A stretch of DNA of 64,000 nt from Fictibacillus fluitans (lineage in GTDB: Bacteria > Bacillota > Bacilli > Bacillales > Fictibacillaceae). Under the pieces are notes generated by a model that saw only the letters and a program-made list of their open reading frames with translations, made no database searches and was not told the DNA's origin. Of the stretch, positions 6,984 through 15,304 are shown piece by piece; within the stretch, counting starts at the first letter, position 1; every line of letters starts with the position of its first letter. The stretch lies in contig NZ_JAUHTR010000016.1 in NCBI RefSeq assembly GCF_030418125.1, forward strand, positions 22,806 through 86,805, given 5' to 3'. The translations under genes and the position numbers were made by a program.

Positions 6984-7943
6984 TCACTTTTTTACCAATT
7001 CCTGTTCAAAAAGCGGTTTGTAGAGACTTCTGTTCTCAAGCGGAAAAATCTTTTCCGTGAATTCCCCTGGTTCCACTTTGCCCAGTGCGCGATCCATCAT
7101 GTTGATTTTCGCATCAAAGTTATCAATCATATGAAGGATCTCTGCCTCTCGAATCATCGGTGCCTTGGGGCTGCCCCACTCCGGCTTGCTGTGATGGCTG
7201 AGCACGAGATGCTGAAGCACAGTGACTTCTTCTCCTTCTATTTCGAGCTCCTTGGCAACAATTCCAATTTCATTGACCATGATGGAGATATGCCCAAGAA
7301 GCTTTCCTTCCAAGGTGTAGCTTGCTGCCACAGGTCCGGACAGCTCAATGACTTTTCCAAGATCATGAAGAATAATGCCGGAGTACAGCAAATCCGTGTT
7401 CAGTGAAGGATAAAGTCCTGAGATGCCTCTCGCCAAATCAAGCATGGAAACCACATGATAGGCCAGGCCGGAGACAAACTCATGGTGGTTTTTGACAGCC
7501 GCAGGATACTTCAGGAAATCTCCCTGATATTTTTTCAGAAGATGCCTGGTAATCCTTTGAATGTTGGGATTTTGCATATCAAAAATGTATTGCGTGATTT
7601 TTTCCATCATCACATCTTCTGTCAGCGGGGCTGTTTCCACAAAGTCCCCGATTTTTACGCCGTCCATATCGGTGGCAGGACGGATATGTTTCAGCTTCAA
7701 CTGCAGCTTGCCTCTGTAGCTGTTCATCTCTCCTATGATTTTGACCAGCGCCTGAGGAACATATTGCTGCTCATCTTCAGGAGAACAATCCCATAATTTT
7801 GCTTCAATGTCCCCCGTTTGGTCCTGCAGCGTTAAGTTTAAAAACGGTTTCCCGTTGCTGGCAGTCGATTTAGAGGAGGATTTAATCATCAGATACGAAT
7901 CTACCATCTCTCCCACTTTATGTTGGGCCAAACCTTTTTTCAT
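6984..7943 (-). CDS. yhaM: YhaM 3'-5' exoribonuclease
   Basis: A 319-residue protein (B. subtilis YhaM is 314). The N-terminus holds an OB-fold nucleic-acid-binding domain (about residues 20-110; [19 protein letters not shown]). An HD-type phosphohydrolase domain follows (about 160-290), with H...HDLGK ([13 protein letters not shown]) and [12 protein letters not shown] metal-binding signatures. YhaM degrades RNA and single-stranded DNA from the 3' end using Mn or Co ions, and is linked to replication and repair. It sits downstream of the cssRS-like pair, with 35 bp between them, so co-transcription is possible. Confidence 0.93.
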   Translation of the reverse strand: MKKGLAQHKVGEMVDSYLMIKSSSKSTASNGKPFLNLTLQDQTGDIEAKLWDCSPEDEQQYVPQALVKIIGEMNSYRGKLQLKLKHIRPATDMDGVKIGDFVETAPLTEDVMMEKITQYIFDMQNPNIQRITRHLLKKYQGDFLKYPAAVKNHHEFVSGLAYHVVSMLDLARGISGLYPSLNTDLLYSGIILHDLGKVIELSGPVAASYTLEGKLLGHISIMVNEIGIVAKELEIEGEEVTVLQHLVLSHHSKPEWGSPKAPMIREAEILHMIDNFDAKINMMDRALGKVEPGEFTEKIFPLENRSLYKPLFEQELVKK

Positions 7944-7977
7944 ATGTGCACCTCATCTTTTTAATAAATATAGCAGA

Positions 7978-9330
7978 CTACGACAGCCTGTCTTTCGGAA
8001 GAATGACTTCAAATAAAATACCATCGTCAACATTGGTTACCTTTGGTCTTCCACCGTGCAGCTCGGCAATTCGATTCACAATAGCCAGGCCAAGACCGAA
8101 TTGACCCTTGTTGCCTTTGCGGAACGGCAGGAAAAGTGTCTCACGGTCACGGTCGGATAGTTGCTCGCCATCATTCCATACACCCAGAGCAATGTTGCTC
8201 CCTTCTTCTTTTGCCGATAAAACAATACGGGACTTGGCATATCTCATGGCATTCTGAATGAAGTTTTCAAACACAATGGTGATCTGTTCACGGTCTCCCC
8301 AGAACAGTACTTCATCACCCGTAATGGTAATTTCAATATCATCCCGTTGAAAACGGAAGCGGCTGATAATCTCTTCGGCAAGTACTCCAAAATAAATCAG
8401 TTCCCATTGAAGGGTCTGTTGCTTTAGTGTATCAAGCTTTGTGAAATACAGCATGTTTTTCACCCGGTTTTCCATCCGGTCCGCTTCATTCAATATAACA
8501 TCCATCATGTCCTCTATATTGTTTTTCGGCATGATCCCGTCTTTGACAGACTGTGCATAGCTTTTTATCGTCATGACCGGTGTCTTCAGCTCGTGGGAAG
8601 CATGCTGGATAAATGTTTTCTGGGCTGTATCATAGCGGATCAGGTTCTGCCGCATCGTTTCAAACTGTTGGGAAAGCCGTTGAAATTCATCATCCTCATG
8701 CCAGATAAACGGCTCCTTCCAGTTTCGTTTGGCGATCTGTTCGAACCGTTTCCCCAGAATGATAAGCGGGGCCCGCAGATACCGCGCCATCCATAGCGCC
8801 GGGATCACGGCAATCATCCCGGTGAAAAAAAGAATCCACAGCAGGCGCGTCCACAGGCGGTCGACCATCTGGTCACGATACGTATCCCACATGTAAGAAA
8901 TCAGATAAAAATTGCCCTGCGAGTGGGTTTCAAGCCTTTTTACAACGTAAAAAAGCGTGGCATCCCCATAGGTGAGTTCATATTTCTGCTGCGGCTTTTT
9001 TTGTTTATAGGCGTGGGAGCTCATCTCACCAAGAACCCGCTCCGGGATATAATCTCCTTTTGTTCCCAGGTAATCGTTCTTAATCACCACATGGCCGACA
9101 GAACGGCCCAGTTTTCTTCGTTCTATAAAGTCAATGGAAGAGTCGGGATCAGGAACTTCCTTGTCCTGATCCATCAGTTTTTCCTGCTCCAATGAAATAA
9201 TTTTGTAGGTTTCGTCTGTCATCGTCTTTTTTATGGAAAGAGGAAAAATAATAGCGAGTACCAGCCCGATCAGCAAAATGAGCAGGGCAAACGATATCCA
9301 GATTCTTTGTGTCAGATTCAGCCGGATCAT
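7978..9330 (-). CDS. cssS: CssS-like sensor histidine kinase
   Basis: A 450-residue membrane kinase: helix 1 at about 9-32, an extracytoplasmic sensor of about 130 residues, helix 2 near 165-188, a HAMP linker, HisKA with the phosphoacceptor in HASHELKTPVMTIKSYAQ, and an HATPase domain (NAMRYA; FGLGLAIVNRIAELHGG). CssS of B. subtilis (451 aa) senses misfolded secreted protein and induces HtrA-type proteases. Length, the KSYAQSVKDGI segment and the very CssR-like partner support this call. It overlaps cssR by 4 bp. No htrA/htrB lies in the window, so the target genes are elsewhere. Confidence 0.8.
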   Translation of the reverse strand: MIRLNLTQRIWISFALLILLIGLVLAIIFPLSIKKTMTDETYKIISLEQEKLMDQDKEVPDPDSSIDFIERRKLGRSVGHVVIKNDYLGTKGDYIPERVLGEMSSHAYKQKKPQQKYELTYGDATLFYVVKRLETHSQGNFYLISYMWDTYRDQMVDRLWTRLLWILFFTGMIAVIPALWMARYLRAPLIILGKRFEQIAKRNWKEPFIWHEDDEFQRLSQQFETMRQNLIRYDTAQKTFIQHASHELKTPVMTIKSYAQSVKDGIMPKNNIEDMMDVILNEADRMENRVKNMLYFTKLDTLKQQTLQWELIYFGVLAEEIISRFRFQRDDIEITITGDEVLFWGDREQITIVFENFIQNAMRYAKSRIVLSAKEEGSNIALGVWNDGEQLSDRDRETLFLPFRKGNKGQFGLGLAIVNRIAELHGGRPKVTNVDDGILFEVILPKDRLS

Positions 9331-9998
9331 GAAGTAACAATCCTGTACCCGTTGCCATACACCGTTTCAAGGTTCAAGCGCGGCATTTTCTTTCTGACCC
9401 GCCTGATAACGTCATCCACTGCACGCTCAGAACCGAAATAATCGGTTCCCCATACATGGGACAGAATCTCTTCCCTTGCTTTGGATGTTCCTAAATTTTC
9501 AATCAAGTACAAAAGAACATCCATTTCCTTTGAGGTCAGGTTGATCAATTCATCCTCAAAGGTAATTTTCCTGGCGACAGGATCGATCATATAACCTGTA
9601 ATTTCGATTTTCTTCGGCGCCATCGCGCCGGTTTCGTAGATGCGGGTCAATAGTTTTTTGGCGCGAATAACAAGTTCACGCGGCATAAAAGGCTTCGCCA
9701 AATAATCATCGCTTCCCAGTTCAAGTCCGACAATGCGGTCAAGGTCCTGGTCTCTTGCTGAAATAAAAATTACCGGGGTGTCAGAATGCTGTTTAATTTT
9801 CCGCAGCACTTCATAGCCGTCAATACCGGGCAGCATGATATCCAGAATCCAAAGATGAGGGGCATCCGTTACATTCCGGGCTGCCTCTTCCCCATTGTTG
9901 AAGACGGTCACATTCCACCCCTCTTGTTCCATATAGGCTTTTAACACTTGCGCAAGATTTTCTTCATCTTCCACAAGGTATATTTGATAGTCAGACAT
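9327..9998 (-). CDS. cssR: CssR-like response regulator (OmpR family)
   Basis: A 223-residue regulator: receiver domain with acidic pocket (VEDEE), phosphoacceptor Asp in LWILDIMLPGIDG, conserved Thr/Ser in VIFISARD and Lys in KPFMPRE, then a C-terminal winged helix (about 125-223; INLTSKEMDVLLYL, DVIRRVRKKMP, YGNGYRIV). PHLWILDIMLP, DYFGSERAVDDVIRR and the overall length closely resemble CssR (225 aa). It starts after GGAGGGTAATAATC. It overlaps the kinase gene by 4 bp and begins 60 bp after the yhaN stop, where a separate promoter is possible. Confidence 0.85.
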   Translation of the reverse strand: MSDYQIYLVEDEENLAQVLKAYMEQEGWNVTVFNNGEEAARNVTDAPHLWILDIMLPGIDGYEVLRKIKQHSDTPVIFISARDQDLDRIVGLELGSDDYLAKPFMPRELVIRAKKLLTRIYETGAMAPKKIEITGYMIDPVARKITFEDELINLTSKEMDVLLYLIENLGTSKAREEILSHVWGTDYFGSERAVDDVIRRVRKKMPRLNLETVYGNGYRIVTS

Positions 9999-10057
9999 TG
10001 ATTATTACCCTCCTGTTTTACGGGCGTCTTTATTCCTTTATATCATAACGCACCCGC

Positions 10058-13000
10058 TTATGAAAAAGCACCTTCCTGACGATAGGCACCCTCCTGCTTC
10101 TTTAACGTAATGACCGGTAATTCCGGCCGGTCCCGAAACAGGTGCTCATGGCAAGTGAAAAATATCAGCTGCTTTCCTGACCCCATCGACGTCAGCAGAT
10201 CCAGTGTATGCTTTGTCCGGACAGCATCAAAATTGACCGTAATGTCATCCACTATCAATGGCAGGCTCTCCTTCTGGTAGAGAGAAGCAAGAGATAGCCG
10301 CACACACAAATATAATTGTTCCGCCGTGCCTCTGCTCAGTTCTCCCGGATGAAAACGAACACCATCATGCCGCTCCAGTTCCAGGGCGTCTTGTCCCCCG
10401 CCTGACAAATACAGCTGAACGTATTTTCCGTTCGTTATTCTTGTAAAGTATTGCGAGGCTTGTTGAATAATGGCGGGCAGCCGCTCGGCATGAAATTGTT
10501 CTTTCGTTTTCTTCAGAAGGTCCGCTGCAATTCTGTGCACACTCCACATTTTCGCTTGATCTTTCAATACATTCCGGAGATTTTCATACCGCTGCAGGCA
10601 TTCCGAATAGCTTTCCTCATCTTGCAGGGTCTGCAGCACAAGGGAAAGCTCGGCACTTTTTCGCTGCAGCTTTTTCATCTGAAGCTCTTTTTCTTTTAGC
10701 TGCTCTTCTGAAAAAGCATGTTCCTTGTCCACATTAAAGTCCTTATCGAGCAAAGTGACTGCCAGTTCTTGAACGTCTTCCCCGGTATAGCCAAATGACT
10801 GCAGCTGAAGCGAGGTCTGCTCGAGCAGCTCCATTGTTCTTTTTCGGGTCTCCGCTCGGCCGCCTATGAGCCTGTAGTCTTCCTCGGTTTTTGCTTTTGC
10901 CTGCGAAAGAAGTGTATTGATTTCCAAATCATAACTTTGTTTTTTGGACAACTGCTCGTTCAAATGGTCAGCAGCTGTATTTAATTTATCCTTCAGCGCT
11001 TCCTGCACCTGAAGCTTTTCCTTTTCCTGCTGAAGCAGCAGCCGTGCCTCCGTAATCTTCCCCTGATAAGAAGATCCCTCCGGAAGACGGAGCCGGTGCG
11101 TTAAGGTATCAGCCTCTTTCAATATGCCGGAAATCCGTTCGTCTGCTTGTGCAATGTTTAAAAGCAGCTGTTTTCTTTCCAAAACAGATTCTTTCAGCTT
11201 TTCGATTTTTTCAAAGTATCCCGGAATCAGGAGATTTCTCCACGGCCCTTTATATTGGTTGATATTACACCATTGCACAACCGCGGCTTCGTTTTCATAT
11301 TGTTCAAGCTCAAGCTTGTCATAGTTTGCAGCCTGCTGCTGGTAAGAATGTTCCAGCCGTTTGGCCTCATTTCTCATTCTTTCAAGCTCTGCCCGTTTTG
11401 CCCTTTCATCCGCATACCGCTCACTGATCATGTCCAGTTCTGTTATACTGGATAACCCTGAAAGCTCATCTTCCAGTGTCCTGATTTTTGCAAGAAGCTC
11501 CTTATTATGTGTGCCGGCTGAATAAGGTTCATTCTTACGGTGTGAACTCTTGATCCAGAAATAGGCACCTGCCCCTAATACTACAGCAAAAAGCGCAGTT
11601 CCAAACAGCTCCCCTTTAACCGCAAGATAAATCAGGCAAGCAGCGGCCAGAATGCTAAACACCAGTAAAGGCAATAGTGATTTAGAATCGGAAGAGGCAT
11701 TCGGATTCGCCAAAACCGCCTGAAGCTGTTCCCTTTCAACCAACAGCCGTCTGTTGGCCGAGTCCCTTTCCGCACGTTCTTTTAATTTATGAAACTCCTG
11801 GTCTTCAATCACTCTTCCTTTTTGCTGGCGAAGCCCTTCCTCTGCAGACTCAAGCCGGCCACGTGCATTCTCAAGCTCCTGATCCAGCCAGCCTTTCTTC
11901 TGATCAAGCAAATCCGCCTTCTTGATTAACATCAGGAGCTCATTTTTTGGCGCCAGTCCGGTGTTAAGCTGTTCCAACTCGTCTGTTTCTCCTCTAAAGC
12001 CTGTTTCCTCTAGTAAGCGCCGGGCTTCCAATTGTACCAATTCCGCTTTTTGGACCCAGCCGTGTTTTTCCCCCATCAATCTTTCCAAGTCATGACTCTT
12101 TTGTCCTGCGGAAACAATGAGGCTTTCGGCAAACAGAACTTCTTCATTTATATGAATGGCTTTAAGCTGCTTTTCAATTTCTTGAACCCTGTTTTGAAAA
12201 ACAAGCAACTCTCCTTCCACGTCCAGACGCTTTTCCTGCAGCTGCTCCAATCGGTGAAGCCCGTTTTCAGGGAAGCTGTTCTCTGGCAGTGTTTGCAGGG
12301 CAAGCTGATGCTCTTTCCACTTTTGCAGGGCAGGGAGAACACTTTTCCATTTTTTTGTGTTGTACCAATGATCCTGAAGCTTCTTCTTCTCTGCTTCCGT
12401 CTCCCTGATCGCCGCCTCTGTCATTTTTAATTCTTGAAGGGAAGGCTGAAACTCCTCATTTTTCCGTCTCCACGTCCTGAGCTCCTCTTCTGTGCTCTCC
12501 AGCTGCTGCAGCAATTCGTTGATTACCGGCTTTTTGCCTCCCGGTTTAAACAGCATCGACTGCCTTTTCTCCAGCTGGCTTTCAAGCTGCTGCAGTTCCC
12601 TGCTGCCGGTCATTCCTGCACTCAAAAGGTAATCTCCCAGTTGTTCCGAGCTTAATTTTTCAATTTCCTGCAGACCCTCAAGACCAAAGCAATAGATGCC
12701 CTGAAACAGGGATCGGTCCATTCCTTTCAATACTGTATGAAGAAGTTCTTCTCCTCCCTGCAGTCCACCTTCCCCGTAAACCGTCACATTCCCGGCCGCT
12801 TTGCCTGCAACCCGCTCAATGGTTAAATCGCCGTAGGAGTCGGTATGAATAGTGATAGATCCGCCAATCCGGTTTCCATCTTTCGGCTCATACCGTCTTT
12901 CATTCGTCACCTTGGAAGGAAAGCCAAAAAGCATACAGGTAATAAAATTCTTCAGCGTCGTTTTCCCGGCTTCATTTTCACCTGAAATAAAAAGAGGCCC

Positions 13001-13072
13001 CGGGGATAATTGATCCATTTTGAGACTATGAAACTTGCCAAAATGATAGATGTGCAGCTTTTTAATCCACAT
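10058..13072 (-). CDS. yhaN: YhaN, SbcC/Rad50-like SMC-type ATPase
   Basis: A 1004-residue ATPase with Walker A (SGENEAGKTTLKNFI) near residue 30, long coiled coils at about 180-430 and 520-800, two hydrophobic helices near 455-505 (PLLVFSILAAACLIYL and FAVVLGAGAYFW), an ABC-type signature SRGTAEQLYLCVRLSLAS and Walker B LPLIVDDITVNFD near the C-terminus. YhaN pairs with the nuclease YhaO as an SbcCD/Rad50-Mre11-like unit. The internal membrane hairpin at the coiled-coil tip is a known oddity of this family. It starts 12 bp after the yhaO stop, so the two are co-translated. Confidence 0.88.
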   Translation of the reverse strand: MWIKKLHIYHFGKFHSLKMDQLSPGPLFISGENEAGKTTLKNFITCMLFGFPSKVTNERRYEPKDGNRIGGSITIHTDSYGDLTIERVAGKAAGNVTVYGEGGLQGGEELLHTVLKGMDRSLFQGIYCFGLEGLQEIEKLSSEQLGDYLLSAGMTGSRELQQLESQLEKRQSMLFKPGGKKPVINELLQQLESTEEELRTWRRKNEEFQPSLQELKMTEAAIRETEAEKKKLQDHWYNTKKWKSVLPALQKWKEHQLALQTLPENSFPENGLHRLEQLQEKRLDVEGELLVFQNRVQEIEKQLKAIHINEEVLFAESLIVSAGQKSHDLERLMGEKHGWVQKAELVQLEARRLLEETGFRGETDELEQLNTGLAPKNELLMLIKKADLLDQKKGWLDQELENARGRLESAEEGLRQQKGRVIEDQEFHKLKERAERDSANRRLLVEREQLQAVLANPNASSDSKSLLPLLVFSILAAACLIYLAVKGELFGTALFAVVLGAGAYFWIKSSHRKNEPYSAGTHNKELLAKIRTLEDELSGLSSITELDMISERYADERAKRAELERMRNEAKRLEHSYQQQAANYDKLELEQYENEAAVVQWCNINQYKGPWRNLLIPGYFEKIEKLKESVLERKQLLLNIAQADERISGILKEADTLTHRLRLPEGSSYQGKITEARLLLQQEKEKLQVQEALKDKLNTAADHLNEQLSKKQSYDLEINTLLSQAKAKTEEDYRLIGGRAETRKRTMELLEQTSLQLQSFGYTGEDVQELAVTLLDKDFNVDKEHAFSEEQLKEKELQMKKLQRKSAELSLVLQTLQDEESYSECLQRYENLRNVLKDQAKMWSVHRIAADLLKKTKEQFHAERLPAIIQQASQYFTRITNGKYVQLYLSGGGQDALELERHDGVRFHPGELSRGTAEQLYLCVRLSLASLYQKESLPLIVDDITVNFDAVRTKHTLDLLTSMGSGKQLIFFTCHEHLFRDRPELPVITLKKQEGAYRQEGAFS

Positions 13073-13084
13073 ATCCCGTACCTC

Positions 13085-14302
13085 CTAACCTTTCAGTAAA
13101 AATTGCAAAAGCAGTGTTTCTGCCTCATCGACCAGCTCTTTTTCCTCATTGAAAGTCAGCGGATCTATGTATTTCCTTGCCTTCCTGTGCAGGTAGAGCT
13201 CCTTTGTGGCCTTTTGAACCTGTGTATATTCCGTACTATTGGTTAAAAGAGCACCGATAAATCCGCCGTCATTCTGCAGCTGTTCACGGTTCCAGTTCCG
13301 TCTGGTCTGATTGATTATCGCAAAGGCAAAGACAAAGGAGAACTGATTCTCTTCCCCGTCCTGCAATGCCTCCATCAGCTCCTCGAGCAGGCCCTCTTGC
13401 TCCATTTCATTAAAGAAATCGGAGCGCCCCTTCAGCACCAATTTCAGAAGGGATCCTTTTCCTTGTTTTCTCGTATTCTCTTTTATGTCCAGGCAATGGT
13501 CAATCATCTCTGCCACAGAGGATAGATCAGTGAGATCAATTGTTTTTTCCAGCCAATAAATATCGTTTGTTTCATGGAACGTCCGTCTGTTATTTTCCAG
13601 ATCAATAACCAGACAGCCTTTTGGGCCTGTTTCCTTTTGATTCCGGCCCTGAATGTTTCCGGGATAAATAACTGGCGGATCATGGTGAAGTTCCATTCTT
13701 TTATGGATATGGCCAAGGGCCCAATAGTCATATCCCTTTTCAAGAAGCTCCGCCACTCTGAAAGGCGCATAAGCTTCATGCCCGTTTTGTCCTTCTGCAT
13801 TTCCGTGCAGAATACCGATATGATACACATTCCCCCGGGATTTTGCAGGATAGAAAGGGACACGGTTTTCAGCTATTGACCGCTTTTCATAGCTGAAACC
13901 ATGCAGCATTGCTTTTATTCTTCCATTCTTATAAAAAGGCAGGCTTTGCGGGGGGCCGCCGTCAAAAAGATGGACGTTCTTTGGCCACTCCAGGTCAATC
14001 CATGTTCCTTCCAGATGGTCATGGTTTCCATGAATCATATAAACAGCAATCCCCTGGGCATCCAACCGGCCAAGTTCTTTGCGGAAATAGCTTTGCGCTC
14101 TTAAGCTGCGGGAATCGCCGTCATAAATGTCACCCGCAATTACAATAAAATCCACCTGTTCCTTTATGGCAAGGTTGACAATTTCACTGAAGGCTCTGAA
14201 GGTACTGTGCTGAATGCGTTCAAAGATTTCCCTCGGCAAATGGGATAACCCTTTAAAAGGGCTGTCCAGATGCAAATCGGCACAATGCAAAAACTTCAAC
14301 AT
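13085..14302 (-). CDS. yhaO: YhaO, Mre11/SbcD-like metallophosphoesterase
   Basis: A 405-residue calcineurin-like phosphoesterase containing the ordered metal motifs HCADLHLDSPF, VIAGDIYDGD, IHGNHDHLEG, GILHGNA and LGHIHKR in the first 230 residues; the C-terminal part is the family-specific extension. It is expected to be the nuclease partner of YhaN. The frame is open 64 codons further upstream, but ATG 14302 follows AAAAAGGAGGCGAAG with ideal spacing and opens directly with the first metal motif, so it was chosen. TATATATGGTAAAAT upstream on the minus strand is a likely -10 region. Confidence 0.9.
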   Translation of the reverse strand: MLKFLHCADLHLDSPFKGLSHLPREIFERIQHSTFRAFSEIVNLAIKEQVDFIVIAGDIYDGDSRSLRAQSYFRKELGRLDAQGIAVYMIHGNHDHLEGTWIDLEWPKNVHLFDGGPPQSLPFYKNGRIKAMLHGFSYEKRSIAENRVPFYPAKSRGNVYHIGILHGNAEGQNGHEAYAPFRVAELLEKGYDYWALGHIHKRMELHHDPPVIYPGNIQGRNQKETGPKGCLVIDLENNRRTFHETNDIYWLEKTIDLTDLSSVAEMIDHCLDIKENTRKQGKGSLLKLVLKGRSDFFNEMEQEGLLEELMEALQDGEENQFSFVFAFAIINQTRRNWNREQLQNDGGFIGALLTNSTEYTQVQKATKELYLHRKARKYIDPLTFNEEKELVDEAETLLLQFLLKG

Positions 14303-14440
14303 CTTCGCCTCCTTTTTCTTAATCATTCTAACCTTTATTTTACCATATATACGAAAGCACGTTCCCGTCTTTGGGAAAATACACACATTTTCCTCAGAAA
14401 TGTGGAATGAGCAATTTACCGTAATAAAAAAGGAGGAAAT

Positions 14441-14524
14441 ATGACGAAAAAACAGAAGTACAAGAAAGGGAATTCTGAAAGGAGCTTCACTCACTATGAA
14501 AAAATACTTTCTTACTGTTTATGA
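14441..14524 (+). CDS. Possible 27-residue basic micro-ORF overlapping yhzD
   Basis: ATG 14441 lies 4 bases behind AAAGGAGG, one of the best ribosome sites in the area, and opens 27 codons (MTKKQKYKKGNSERSF at the start). It ends inside yhzD in another frame (29-bp overlap). It may encode a tiny protein or couple translation to yhzD. No family recognised; composition is basic. Confidence 0.4.
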   Translation: MTKKQKYKKGNSERSFTHYEKILSYCL

Positions 14525-14681
14525 CAAAAGCGGGGGAAAACTGCTCGACGAAACCATTCAGGCTGCTGATGACAGGCAGGCCAAGGAGCTGGGAGAAAAG
14601 CGCTTACTGGAAGAACAATTCAATGAGCGTACTCACCGCCTGACATCACCATCAGGAGCTCTTCTGCTGTTTCACCGTTAA
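14496..14681 (+). CDS. yhzD: YhzD-like small protein
   Basis: A 61-residue protein: MKKYFLTVYDKSGGKLLDE, then AADDRQAKELGEKRLLEE and HRLTSPSGALLLFHR. I assign it to the YhzD-like family of short Bacillus proteins from length and the N-terminal beta-strand plus TSPxGxLLLFHR ending; function unknown. The start follows GAAAGGAGCTTCACTCACT. It lies divergent from yhaO and 25 bp before the GNAT gene, with which it may be co-transcribed. Confidence 0.65.
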   Translation: MKKYFLTVYDKSGGKLLDETIQAADDRQAKELGEKRLLEEQFNERTHRLTSPSGALLLFHR

Positions 14682-14706
14682 CACAATTTGGAAAAGAGGT
14701 GCGAGG

Positions 14707-15141
14707 ATGAGTGAATTTTTCATCCGGCGGGGAACCATTGAGGATAGTCTGTCTCTCTCTTATCTAATGGGTGATCTCGGCTATACCACCACCGAAGAAG
14801 AAATGAGGGACCGATTAACATATATTCTTCAAGACCCTGCCTATACCTGCTTCGTCGCTTGCTGTGACGATCTGGTAATTGGAATGATCGGCGTTGTCAA
14901 AGAATACTATTTTGAAAAAAACGGCACATGCCTGCGCATCATTGCACTGGTCGTAGCAGAAGAATATCAGGGAAATGGCTATGGAAAAGCCCTGGTCCGG
15001 CATGCAGAAGACTGGGCGGAAGAGCAGGGCTGCACCGCCATTATTCTGCATAGCGGAAAACAGCGCAAAGAAACACACGAATTTTACAGAAACCTGGATT
15101 ATGATGATACCGGCCTCCGCTTCATCAAGGTTATGTTATAA
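14707..15141 (+). CDS. GNAT-family N-acetyltransferase
   Basis: A 144-residue acetyltransferase with the GNAT fold: an N-terminal helix-strand region, strand 4 (IIALVVAEEYQG) leading into the acetyl-CoA pyrophosphate loop EEYQGNGYGKAL, and a C-terminal LHSGKQRKETHEFYRNLDYDD segment. The family transfers acetyl groups from acetyl-CoA to amines; the substrate is not predictable here. It ends a short unit with yhzD and is followed by a terminator. Confidence 0.85.
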   Translation: MSEFFIRRGTIEDSLSLSYLMGDLGYTTTEEEMRDRLTYILQDPAYTCFVACCDDLVIGMIGVVKEYYFEKNGTCLRIIALVVAEEYQGNGYGKALVRHAEDWAEEQGCTAIILHSGKQRKETHEFYRNLDYDDTGLRFIKVML

Positions 15142-15186
15142 ACCAAAGCTCCAGCACCCGTTTAAATCTCCTGATCTGCAACACGT

Positions 15187-15224
15187 AAAACCCGGCTGCC
15201 TCAATTGGACAGCCGGGTTTTTTT
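15187..15224 (+). terminator. Terminator after the GNAT gene
   Basis: A perfect 10-bp stem (AACCCGGCTG / CAGCCGGGTT, arms 15189-15198 and 15210-15219) with a T7 run on the plus strand. Confidence 0.85.
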
Positions 15225-15304
15225 CCGTTCAGTTGTTGACCCCTTTTTCATGCCTATCTTTATGTTTTCCCCGGTTGTTTCTCCGAATCATTTTTGTCTT
15301 GGTC

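Noticed and set aside
6909..7406. 165-codon plus-strand frame over the MFS leader and yhaM
   Set aside because: Antisense to yhaM and to the leader ORFs; the leader structure explains the region better.
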